From contig CM070602.1 in assembly GCA_036346395.1 (NCBI GenBank), forward strand, positions 21,647,098-21,711,097: 64,000 bases of DNA, given 5' to 3'. A program made the position numbers and the translations under genes. The DNA is from Hsuehochloa calcarea. Lineage: Eukaryota > Streptophyta > Magnoliopsida > Poales > Poaceae. Shown here piece after piece: positions 9,976 through 21,000 of this stretch. The notes beneath the pieces were generated by a model, which was given only the letters and a program-made list of their open reading frames with translations, made no database searches and was not told the origin of the DNA. Each line of letters starts with the position of its first letter. Positions within the stretch are counted from its first letter, which is position 1.

Positions 9976-11391
9976 CATAGTAACCAAAGCTCCCTTCAAT
10001 GCATCTGCAGTTGTATCTTTGACATGTTTAAGACCCAAAAATCTTTCAATGACTTTCCCTTTGTTGTTCACAAACCTGTAGGAATCATGATACAACTTGT
10101 TGAGATACATGGTACAATTAGTTGAGATAAAAATAGAACACATAATTAATAACTAACCTTACAATCACGACCATTTGCTCTTTGATTGACATATCACGAG
10201 ATTCATCAATAAGAACGGAGAAAAGACTACCTCCAATCTCATCCAAAATCACCTTGGTGACCATCTATGCACAATATCTTACAAGATCCTTTTGAATCTT
10301 TGGTGAACACATTTGGGCATTTAATAGACATAACTCCTCAAATGCAACCCTCACTTCTTCCTTCATTTCTTTGTACCAATCAATCAACTCTAGAAATTGC
10401 CTTTGTTTATGGATGAAGATTTGTTATGTCCACGGAATGAGTGACCTTGCATTAATAGATATCTTGCACAATTTAAAGAAGTAGTCAAACAGGTTTCATA
10501 TTTTATTTCAAAATCTTTGCTGTGAGACTCCATCTTATGAGATACACTTGCCCGTTGATTCTTAAAAACATCACTACATCTCCTTGCATTGTTGTGAATA
10601 CTATTAACCCCACCAACATGAAGAGGTAGTGATGTATATGCATTCTTCCAGTTGTTGTACCCTAATTTAGTGAAGACATTATGGCCAAATTTTTCATCTA
10701 AGGATTGCTACCTAAAAAGAAAGCAATAGAAGCAATAAAGAACATCCTTTTCTACACTATATTCCAACCAGTTGTGCCTCTTAACACCTAAAACCCTTTT
10801 CCATATTGTTTGCAAGAAAAATTGTGACCAAAAGGTTGAGTCGGACCCTTCAACAAATAAGCTCTTCTCACTTGATCTCTAATATCCGGATGGAATTCCT
10901 CAATTGGTATACAAAGTGCTGGATCGGCAACAATATGAACATCCGGGTTAAAATCCTTAATACCTTTAGTTTATTCCTGCGGTTGTGGTTATTGTGCTAC
11001 TTGTGCATCTTCAATATAGACAGCTTCAACCGGTAGTACTTGCTCTTCTGTAGCTACCACAGCATTCATGCTTGCACCGGTTCTTGGGATCGACCCACTC
11101 GACGACGGCACAATGGTAAAATAGCTCTTCAAATCTAGCAAATCAAGTAACCAACCAATTATAATCTAATTCACCGTCAATTATACATCAGTGTGACAGT
11201 GTCACCGATTCACCATGACACTATCAAACTCACACATCATCATATTCATTCATCAATAATCATTTATACATTTATAAATTATAATCACTGTATCACACAT
11301 AACACATCACAAATTCACTGTATTCATCAATCACCATTCAAGCATTCACAATCCAATTCTTACCTTTTCCTTTCGACTTAGGAGGAGCCAT
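9976..11391 (-). pseudogene. hAT transposase pseudogene (TTF zinc finger + DUF4371 type), 3'-truncated
   Basis: Exon 1 (11391-11364) starts MAPPKSKGKGK and has a GTAAG donor. Exon 2 begins at 11134 after a GCTAG acceptor and the frames join (G+AT gives Asp). The protein shows the N-terminal TTF-type region ('GIKDFNPDVHIV', 'QPFWSQFFLQTIWKRV', 'NWLEYSVEKDVLYCFYCFLF'), then DUF4371 features ('FGHNVFTKLGYNNWKNA', 'NARRCSDVF', 'VILDEIGGSLFSVLIDESRD', 'SIKEQMVVIVR', 'ERFLGLKHVKDTTADALKGA'). Several stops interrupt it; at least two (near 10990 and 11005) look like CAA-to-TAA changes. The C-terminal catalytic and dimerisation regions are absent because an LTR joins at 9975. It resembles plant zinc-finger-MYM-like hAT proteins. 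Confidence 0.85.
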
Positions 11392-12330
11392 CTTGAATCT
11401 TGATTTCTATTTTCTACCTCTCTGGCATTCACAAATCACAAATCTCAACTCTCAAATCTGGGGTTTGGCCGGCTGGGCTTATAGGCAGCCACGCCCACGC
11501 GCGCCCCCTTGGCCCCTTCTACTCCCCACCTTAGTCCTCACGGGCCACAACCTCACGCCCTCACCTCACGGCTCCTCCTCCCTGTCGCCACCTGGCCCCG
11601 TGCGTTCATGCCTTCTACTCCCTAGTTCCCCCGCGCGGCCTGGTGGAGCTCCTCCCGGCGCCGCCTCCGGCCCAGCGCCACGCGCTCCTGGCTTCGGCTG
11701 GAGCTCCTCCCGGCGCCACACGCTCCTGGCTCCGACTGGAGCTCCTCCCCGATTCCCAAGCCACCCGCTCGGCTCCGGCTCCGGCTCCAGCTCCGGCTGG
11801 AGCTCCTCCCGGTGCCACCTCCGCCCGACACAGCACTCTGCACACTCTGGTGGTCGGCTCCTCCCCGTCGCTCTTTGTCGGCCGTGCCTTCACCCTGCCA
11901 CTGCCGCCTAAGGTTGGAGATTTGGAGTTTTGCAAATTGGATTGGGGATTTGGGGAACCGGGGAAGAAGTGAACGGGGAGATGTAATGAGATGCAGATGG
12001 GCTTAGCTAGGCCGGGCATGGGCCGTAGGCCTTCTTTGGGCTGTGGCCTCCCGCCTTCTCCTTTCTACTCTAGAGACTGGAGTGGAAAGAGGGATGATGG
12101 CGCTAGCGGCTGGCCTCTGGATCGAAAAAGCAAGGGTAGCAGTGGCCGGCGCCTGGGACTGAGTCACTGAGGGAGGGGGGGTCGCCGGCGCCGGCTACCT
12201 TGGGCCGCCGCCCAGCCTTGCCCGATTGCTGGTGCCACCACTAGACATGATACATTAATCTACTCTAATTGATATATAGATCTGTTTCAAAGAAAAATTT
12301 TAAAATTTAAATTTTAGAGAGTGTTACAGA
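11392..12330. other. 5' flank of the hAT pseudogene; no gene supported
   Basis: The segment 11460-12240 is GC-rich with repeated CCGGCGCC and GGAGCTCCTCCCGG units (for example near 11648, 11702, 11740 and 11800), which creates long open frames on both strands. These have no recognisable domain and low-complexity Pro/Ala/Ser composition. It may be the promoter and terminal part of the hAT element, but I could not place a terminal inverted repeat. Confidence 0.35.
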
Positions 12331-12339
12331 GACTATTGA

Positions 12340-12475
12340 AGATGTTGTCTCTAAAAATGATGTAGCATATGTTAAAAACAAAATTATCTCTAACTATTGA
12401 AAACATCTCCAAAGATGATGTAGCATATGTTAGAGACAAAATTGTCTCTAACTATTGGAGATGCCCTCGGATAAC
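12340..12475. repeat. Two-copy 58-bp direct repeat
   Basis: ATGATGTAGCATATGTTA followed by ACAAAATT.TCTCTAACTATTG occurs at about 12357 and again at about 12415. The GAGACAAAATTGTCTC core is palindromic. It looks like part of a small miniature element, but ends and TSD are unclear. Confidence 0.55.
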
Positions 12476-12496
12476 CACTCTATCACTAGTTCATAC

Positions 12497-12622
12497 TGTT
12501 AGAGATATATATGTGTTAGAGTAGGACTCTAAATATTATTTGGTTTCCTTATCTGTAACCTGTACTGGTGTATATATACTGGCTCATTGGCCCCCTGATA
12601 ATACAAGTTGCTATTCCTAACA
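12497..12622 (+). repeat. 5' LTR of copia A
   Basis: 126 bp, TGTTAGAGATAT... to ...TATTCCTAACA. It is followed directly by the PBS. The GTGTATATATACTGG stretch at about 12569-12583 could serve as TATA region. Confidence 0.9.
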
Positions 12623-13308
12623 TAGTATCAGAGCCCTAGGGTTACCTCTCTCCCGGACGTGCAACTCGTCTTCTCCTCATCTGACCTAGCCGCCGCCACC
12701 GCTGGCTTGCCGCTTCAGTCGGCCTCCCTCCGAGTCTAGTCGCCCGCCGGCTTCCTTCTCCCTGTCGCGCTGCATCGACTCCTCCGCGTGGGCCCCCGCC
12801 GTCGCCTCCGCACGAGTCTACAGTAGCCGCTGCCGGCTTCCTTCTCCGTCCGCCGCAGCCCCGAATCACGGCCGCCGTCGTCATCTCCGCGCGAGCCGCC
12901 GTCATTGCCTCCGGACGCCGCTATCGAGATCTGAAGTCTTCTCCGCGAGCCGCCGTCGTCGCCTCCCGGACGCCGCCGACGCCACTTCGTAAGCCACCGC
13001 CTCCGAAGGCGCTGCGCCTCTCGGCCGCCGCCTCAAAGGCCGACGCCGAAGTCGCTATCTCCAAGCCGCTTCTGAAGGCTGTTGCGCTCGGCCTCGTCCT
13101 CCGCATGCTGTCGTCGTTGCCTCCGCAGCTCCCGCCGCCGCTGCCTCCAAAGCCCCGGCCGCCGCCGCCCCAGCCGAAGAAATCGCTGGAGGAACCCTAG
13201 TCCTCCAGTCGTTTCTTTATAAGTAGGCCGGGCCGGGCGTGGCATTTTGAGTCGGGCCGAAAAGGCAAAACATGCCCAAAAAGAAAAAAACATCTATCGC
13301 CGCATCGC
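12623..13308 (+). other. GC-rich untranslated leader of copia A
   Basis: About 690 bp between PBS and gag, dominated by CCGCCG/TCGCCTCCG repeats. The open frames on the minus strand here are low-complexity Arg/Ala shadows. No gene is seen. Confidence 0.6.
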
Positions 13309-14475
13309 CGCTTATTAGACTATGTTACCTTGGTTGCCGCGCCGCCGCCTACCAATGGGCACCGTTTCCCTCCCTCGCTGCCGGTGATCTTCGATGGTGT
13401 CAATTACACCGACTTCGTGTCTCACATGCGCATCCACATGCGTGGTCTTCGTCTCTGGGGCGTCCTCTCTGGCGATGTCACCTGCCCGCCTTGCCCTACT
13501 CCTCCAACGGAGCCTACGTCTGTTGCGCTTCCCCCGACAGCTAACAAGGCTGCTGTCGAGGCTGCTGGCCTTGCTGATGAGAAGGCTGCCTCTGCCTACC
13601 AAGAGGCTCTGGATTCCTACATGAATCGGTTGACCGCCTACACTCAGTGGTGTGACGACGACGCTCGAGCTACTGCTGTCTTCATCGCCAGTGTCCAGCC
13701 TCAGTTTTCTTCTGAGGTTGTGGGACTCCTTCTACCGCCCGTGTGGACTCACCTTCGCGCGCTTACGAACCCTCCGGAGATGCTCTCACCGCCGCTGGTT
13801 AGCCAGAGCACTCTCTTGCAGGTGATGCTACCGTTGACGCCTTCTACGCCGAGTTCATTGTTTGGCGTCACCGACTCTCTTCGCGACCGCCGGTTGTCGC
13901 TCTGCTCGTGTTGCTCGCTGTACATGCCGACTGAGTTTCAGCCAGATCTACGAGTTTCTTACTCGCCTTCGTCCTGAGTTCGAGCAGAGGCGTGCCCAGC
14001 TTCTTGCACGCCACCCTCGTGTCACTCTTCTGGAGGCCCTTACCGAGATACGTGCAGAGGAGACTCGTCTGAGTGGTGCTGGTCTGATGCCACTCCCCTC
14101 CGTGCTCGCCGCCCGTCCACCTGCTACACCGACTGCTTCACGCTTCAGTACACTGCCTCCTCCAGCGGCTGCCACAGGTGGTGGTGGCCGCCCTCCATCT
14201 GGCGGTGGCCGTCCTCGCTGCTCCTACTGCGACAAGGTTGGCCACATTGAGTCCCAGTGCTACAAGAAGCAGCGGCATCTTTCACGTCGTTCTTCTCCTA
14301 GCACTGGCACCGGTACTTCTACATCGACGTCTGCATCGACTACTTCCGCAGTTTCTCTCACTGAGCAGGAGATAGCCAGACTTCGACGCCTGCTTGCCGC
14401 TTCAGGTTCTTCCTCGACAGGTTCTGCAGGTTCTGCGACTGACTCTTCGGGCACTGAGAAACCACCTCCTACACA
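13309..14475 (+). pseudogene. gag region of copia A, frameshifted
   Basis: Nucleocapsid/capsid precursor. The frame reading 'LPVIFDGVNYTDFVSHMRIH' and 'GLRLWGVLSGDVTC' runs from about 13309 to about 13840, then shifts; 'YEFLTRLRPEFEQRRAQLL' resumes in another frame near 13945. A single CCHC knuckle, CSYCDKVGHIESQC, lies at 14219-14260. A Ser/Thr-rich linker follows. No in-frame ATG starts the first part, so the start codon has probably been lost. It leads without a stop into the protease. Confidence 0.85.
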
Positions 14476-17400
14476 GTCAGGTACCTCCCCGTGGATCCTT
14501 GATTCCGGAGCATCTTTTCACATGACTTCCGATTCTTCCACTCTGTCTTTTGTTACACCTCTTGATTCCCCTGTCAGTGTGCTTACTGCTGATGGTACCT
14601 CTCTTTCTGTCTCTGGTCGAGGACCTCTTAGCAACTCATCTTTTCATGTTCCTTCTGTTGCTCATGTTCCTCGCCTAACCATGCAGCTTCTTTCTGCTGG
14701 ACAGATTACTGACCTTGGTTGTCGGGTCATTCTTGACTCTGACTCTTGTTGTGTTCAGGACCGCCACACGGGGGCTCTGGTTGGTTCTGGCCCTCGGCGC
14801 CTTGACTCACAGCGTCTCTGGGAGCTTGACTGGCTTCACCTTCCTTCCGCTGCCACCGTCGCCACCAGTCTCTCCGCTTCCGCCACTTCGTCTACCAGCT
14901 CTTTCCAACAGTGGCACCACCGTCTTGGTCATCTGTGTGGATCTCGTCTGTCATCTTTAGTCCGTCGTGGTCTTCTGGGGTCTGTCTCAAGAGACGTATC
15001 TTTATATTGTCAGGGCTGTAAGTTAGGGAAGCAGATTCAGCTTACCTATTCTCATAGTGAATCTGTGTCTCAGCGACCATTTGATCTTATTCATTCAGAT
15101 GTTTGGGGTCCGGCTCCCTTCCTTTCGAAAGGGGGCCATCGATATTATATCATTTTTATAGATGACTTCTCTCGTCACACTTGGATATACTTTATGTCTT
15201 CCCGTAGTGAGGCTTTGTCTATCTATAAATAATTTGCCACTATGGTTCGCACACAGTTCTCCACTCCTACTCGAGTCTTTCGTGCTGACTCTGCTGGCGA
15301 GTACCTCTCTCATTACCTGCGCAGCTTCCTTGCCGAAAGCGAGCACTCTCACCCGCCTCTTGTTAGTGCTCATGCTCAGAATGGTGTCGCTGAGCGCAAG
15401 CATCGTCACCTCCTTGAGACGGCTCGTACACTGATGATTGCCGCCTATTCCACCTCACTTTTGGGCCGAGGCTGTTTTCACTGCCACCTATCTCGTTAAC
15501 ATCCAAATTCTCTTCTCGCTCTTCGGTGAGATCCCTGCTATGTCTATGTGATCTTTCTCCAACTACTCTACCCTTCGTCTGTTTGGCTGCGTTTGCTACG
15601 TTCTCCTTGCACCTCGAGAATGCATCAAACTGACCGCTCAGTCTGTTGAGTGTGTTTTTATGGGATACAGTGCCGAGCACAAGGGCTATCGGTGCTGGGA
15701 TCCTGTTGGTCGACGGATGCGGATTTCTCGGGATGTGACTTTTGACGAGTCTCGTCCCTTCTACCCACGTCCTGCCTCTCCTTCGGTTTCCTCTGTGGAG
15801 TCCCTGTCTTTTTTGACCTTTCCAGATACACCCATCTCTGTCTTGCCCTCGTCCATCCGTCCCACTGAGTCTCCACATATATCTCCTGAGGCCTCTCCGC
15901 CGTTGTCGCCTCCTGCTTCGTCGCCTGTGGCTCCTCAGGCTCCTCCCACTCTCTTTTACACTCGTCGACCTCGTATTGAGGCTCTTCCAGATGAACCATC
16001 TTCCCCTGATGTTTCATCTTCTCCTGATGCTCTATCTTCCTCTGATGGGCCATCATCTCCTCGCTACGGTCTCCGCGATCGTCGGTCGATTCGCCCTCCT
16101 GCCCGTTTTGGTCTTGCTGGTGCAGCTACCCATGAGCTCGTCTCCTACCGGGATGCTGTTACTCATCCTGAGTGGCAACATGCTATGGCCGAGGAGATTG
16201 CTGCTCTCGAGCGTACTGGTACTTGGGATCTTGTTCCTTTTCCATCTCACTCGTCCCATCACGTGTAAGTGGGTCTATAAGATTAAGACTCGCTCTGATG
16301 GCTCTCTTGAGCGCTATAAGACGCGTCTTGTTGCTCGTGGCTTCCAGCAGGAGCATGGTCGTGACTACGACGAGACTTTTGCTCCTGTGGCCCACATGAC
16401 CACTGTCCGCACTCTTCTTTCGGTGGCGTCTGTTCGCCATTGGTCCGTTTCTCAGCTTGATGTAAAGAATGTCTTTCTTAATGGCGAGTTGCGTGAGGAG
16501 GTCTACATGCATCCGCCACCTGGGTATTCTGTTCCTGAGGGTATGATTTGTCGTCTTCATCGCTCTCTCTATGGCCTTAAACAAGCCCCTCGTGCTTGGT
16601 TTGAGCGTTTCTCCTCTGTGGTCACTGCTGCTGGTTTCTCAGCTAGTGATCATGATCCTGCTCTTTTTGTCCACACTTCGTCTCGTGGTCGGACTCTTCT
16701 TCTTCTATATGTTGATGATATGATCATCACCGAAGATGATTCTGAGTACATTGCCTTTGTCAAGGCTCGTCTGAATGAGCAGTTCCTTATGTCGGATCTT
16801 GGTCCTCTTCGTTACTTCCTTGGGATTGAGGTTACTTCCACTCCAGATGGTTTCTTTATGTCCCAAGAGAAGTATATTCAGGATCTTCTTGATCGCGCTT
16901 CTCTCACTGATTAGCGTACTGTTGAGACTCCCATGGAGCTCAACGTTCATCTTCGGCCTTCTGATGGCGAGCCTCTTTCTGATCCGACTCGCTATCGTCA
17001 TCTTGTTGGGAGTCTTGTCTACCTTGCTGTTACTCTTCCGGATATCACTTATCCAATTTATGTTCTGAGTCAGTTCGTTTCCACTCCCACTCAGGTCCAC
17101 TGTAGCCACCTTCTTCAAGTTCTGCGATACCTTCGTGGGACTATCTCTCGCCGTCTCTTCTTTCCACGCTCCAGCTCGTTACAGCTTCAGGCTTATTCAG
17201 ATGCTACTTGGGCCAGCGATCCCTCTGATCGTCGGTCTATCTCTGCTTACTGTGTTTTTCTTGGTGGTTCTCTCATTGCCTGGAAGACGAAGAAACAGAC
17301 TGCAGTGTCCCGTTCGAGTGCAGAGGCTGAGTTGCAAGCTATGGCTCTCTTGACAGTATAGATTACTTAGCTACGGTGGTTACTTGCGGATTTTGGTGTT

Positions 17401-17640
17401 TCTGCTACTACACCGACTCCTCTCTTGTCAGACAGTACAGGTGCTATCAGTATTGCCCGTGATCCTGTGAAGTATGAGCTCACCAAGCATATTGGTGTTG
17501 ATGCTTCCTTCGTGAGGTCTTGTGTGCATGATCAGGTGATTGCTCTTCAATATGTACCTTCAGAGCTTCAGATAGCAGATTTCTTCACAAAAGCCTAGAC
17601 TCGAGCACAGCACGGCTTATACCTTTCCAAACTCAGTGTT
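14476..17640 (+). pseudogene. pol of copia A: protease, integrase, RT, RNase H
   Basis: Protease active site WILDSGASFHMT (14494-14529). GAG-pre-integrase 'QQWHHRLGHLCGSRLSSLV' follows, then integrase with 'HSDVWGPAP', 'RADSAGEY' and 'AHAQNGVAERKHRHLLE', giving D, D and E residues. An in-frame TAA interrupts at 15230-15232. After a frameshift near 15455 and another near 16260, RT reads 'CKWVYKIKTRSDGSLERYKT', 'QLDVKNVFLNGELREEVYM' and the catalytic YVDDM. RNase H follows a TAG at 16912 with 'AYSDATWASDPSDRRSISAY' and 'SSAEAELQAMA'. At least two frameshifts and three stops make it non-functional. Confidence 0.9.
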
Positions 17641-17668
17641 GTTAATCCACCATAAGTTTGAAGGAGGG

Positions 17669-17816
17669 TGTTAGAGATATATATGTTAGATATATATATA
17701 TATATATATATTAGAGTAGGACTCTAGATATTATTTGGTTTCTTTATCGGTAACCTGTACTGGTGTATATATATTGGCCCATTGACTCCTGATAATACAA
17801 GTTGCTATTCCTTACA
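17669..17816 (+). repeat. 3' LTR of copia A with TA expansion
   Basis: 148 bp. Compared with the 5' LTR it carries an expanded TA run (about 17689-17711) and several base changes. It ends 255 bp downstream of the exonuclease gene's stop codon (18072), so the two convergent units nearly touch. Confidence 0.9.
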
Positions 17817-18071
17817 CATACCACCGAAAAGATGCAGGCTTGAACCGACAGCAGTTCATAATTAATCCGAACACGACATGGAAAGAATCTCTGAAGCATG
17901 CAATAATTACATGGGCAATAAATCGCAGCAACAGGCGCTGACATCAGCTAGGATGTGAGAACTATGAAAGACTATCAACAGATTGGTTCCTTAGAAGCTG
18001 TCACTTAGCAGATAGGTTCTTGTAGCTATCAGAACTCAGAAGTCCCATAGTCAACTTGAGCAACCCTAATA

Positions 18072-21000
18072 CTAGAAACGTAATGGATTACGCGAGCTAT
18101 TCACTCGGGAAACCTGCAACAGAAAGTTAAACTGTATCACATGATGTCCAGGATTAGCATGTAAACAGTGGAATTTTTGTAATAAAATGTTTAGAATGAG
18201 GACTTACAATGTGAGACTTCCATTCCACTTTGCATCCCTCAGTGACACCAAACTGAGGTTGCCCCCTGACGTGATGGAATATATGAACAAGGACCACAGC
18301 ATCAAGAGCAGCATACTCTTTCTGAAAAAGGAGCATGTGAATCTCTGTTTTAGCAGTGGCACTTGACATCCTTGACAAACAGTATGACATCCTACCAAAA
18401 ACTCATAGTTTTGCATTACAAGATAAAGCATGTTTGACCTAGTTTAAACTAATGCTACTTACTGAGATAAGCTTAACCCAACCAAACAGAAAACATCGCC
18501 TATACATGAGAAGAAGACAAGGCAATCTAAGGGTGGTAATGCTAAAAAAGGTACTAGCTAACAAGCTCATACTTTCGTCTTTCAACAAAAAAAGGCTTAT
18601 GTGGCTTATCTCACAAACAGTCTTATTAACCTTCGAGTTCTACTAACTTACATGTGCAAATCTTACTTTTTATCTCTTAATGTAAAAGCAAGTAGGAAAG
18701 CCTTGAAAAAAATCCATTAAGACCTCTCATGAGTAGGAAAGCTTTGTGAAAATGCATTAAGAAGCACTCTGTTATAAAACCTATGTCTAAATTATGATAA
18801 ATAAATCAATCATACCAATAAAGGGGACGCTAACTCATAAGGATTAAGGACTCACAGGATTGATTTTTAGGAACAGGAAAAATAAGATAATGGATGAGTG
18901 ACAGACCTGATTCTGGCTGAGAGGCCGCTGCTCCCAGTTGCTATTTCGTCGTGTCTTGTTCAAACCAGCTCCTAATATTTTCTGAAAGCATTGTGGGATA
19001 TATAAAGATGGAAGAACAGAGAACTTGTTCTAAGCTATACTCTAGGCTAAACGAAAATGTCAACATTAACTGGATATCAGTTGAGTGGGGCCTATTTGTG
19101 ATATGATGAATACCTTTGATAACCCAGAGAGACCACCAGTAGCTCCTTTGAACAGTTTCTGGATATCAAGCAGCATTTCATAGGACTGGAAGCATTCCAA
19201 TTCTCCATAGGATTGTGACAGTTGATGCAGATCACATTGCAGGTTATAGCCTTTGATTTGCAATGTGCAACAAGTTAGATCTTTTCTAACAAGACACACA
19301 ATAAGGAAATGCTCTTTTAAGGAAAACATGAGCATGTGGAAGACAGAAGTATTTGATCAAATAGTACCCAGCTTTAGTATGTTAGAAGAACACATAATTC
19401 GCCTGAAGCAGCTGTCCAATACTTTCGGATCATCTTCATATAGCTTAATCAGATCAAAGATGAAAGCTTTCTTATCTGACGCTATTTGGATGATAGAGAC
19501 CTAACCATAGAGCTGAAATCAATCAATTGAAGAACAAATATGTGGACAAATAAGGATGGAAAACTCTTGACAGTGAAACTAAAAATATCATGGAAACTCA
19601 AAGATGAAATAGTAGTTCCAATATAATAACATGGTAAAATAATTAGCACCCAGATGCACCTTGGATACAAGAATGACATGGAAAGATGAATACCGGAACC
19701 AATAAACTGCTCACATGATACATAAAACAACTATTTAGCCTATTTTATTCAGCGATACTTTTTTGAGGAAGAACAGTGGAGTAGGATTTTTATTCAGCCA
19801 TAATATGTTGCTATAATATTGCATCATAAGTTTACAATAAATTGGGGAAAGGATTATAAATATAATTATACCAGAACAAGTGAAAACCTAACCAAACATG
19901 GAAACTAACATCAATTCAAATTGAGCCATCACTTACCTTATTAGGTCTGCTACCTTTCTCAAAATTAGGTTTCCATTCACAATCCACGCCGATAATTTTA
20001 CAAGCTTCAATATAACTTGTTGCGTTAAGCAGTCCGTTGATCTCATCAACCCAGACTATCTCTTCTAAAACCACTGTCTTCAGATCTAAGTCATCAGACC
20101 CACAAAAGATCTCCTCTGGAACTGCCTCATACACAATTAATATACATCAAGAATAGAAATGGAACAAATGGATAAAGTCAGTTCCAGCGTATCAAGCATA
20201 CATATCAGGTTAAATAAATTAGGGTGAGGCTGCATATTGGGATGCCATCAAAACTGCAACTATCACACGCTTGGGACATTTGATTAACTGATCAACGGCT
20301 AAACTCCCACCTCACATCATACCCATCGGCCAGTATCCATTAATTAGTATGATCCTAAATATACTGGATGAATAAAATTCACAGACTATACCACCACCCT
20401 CCTTTTGATAGCTTGCATGTTAACTCTGCATCCACCCATTAGTGGGTCAGCCTGCATTACTCCCTCCCTCCTCTGCCTCCTCATTTACTTGTACTAGTAA
20501 AAATGTTGATTCTAAAGATTCGTTGTTCCTTTGTACAGCTCTTAAAACTAGTTTAGATTAATTGAATAGTCAATTCACATGCCAGATTTCTGTGGCTATT
20601 GGCTAAGTCATTTATGAGTCACCTGTCAACTTCTCCAGATAATGCAATAGTAGTGTCAAATGTCAATTAGCCCTTGGTTCGAATTGTTACTCGCTGGAGT
20701 CTTGCTGTTGGTGATAGCAAGATCCTTACTCTCATGGAGAGGATGACACTTGGAGATGAGGCAATTTTTTTTCTTGGATTTCTATCACAATGCCATGCCA
20801 ACCTGAGGGGTTGGGGATACATATTTATAGGCTGCCAACCAGCCAAGCATATGCTAAGATGCTATCCTAAGATGTTGTCCTATGACAGTCAAGATGTTGT
20901 CCTTAAAGCTGCTGTCCTATGACAGTCAAGATGCTGTCCTATGACAGTCAAGATCTTTGTCCTTAAAGGCTGCTTGTCATAGGACAGTCAAGATGTTGTC

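Larger units (their letters stand above)
12497..17816 (+). mobile_element. Complete Ty1/copia retrotransposon A (5320 bp, TSD CATAC)
   Basis: Two short LTRs (12497-12622 and 17669-17816) with TG...CA ends are flanked by the 5-bp duplication CATAC (12492-12496 and 17817-17821). The PBS (TATCAGAGCC, from about 12626) and a polypurine tract (TTTGAAGGAGGG, 17657-17668) sit at the expected places. Inside are gag, protease, integrase, RT and RNase H in copia order. The LTRs differ by several substitutions plus a TA-repeat expansion, and the frame is broken, so it is not autonomous. Confidence 0.95.

Noticed and set aside
11393..12019. Long overlapping ORFs on both strands (up to 172 codons)
   Set aside because: GC-rich repeats of CCGGCGCC and GGAGCTCC open all frames; proteins are low-complexity Pro/Ala/Ser/Arg with no domain.
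12642..13602. Minus-strand ORFs rich in Arg/Ala
   Set aside because: Shadows of the GC-rich leader and gag of copia A on the other strand.
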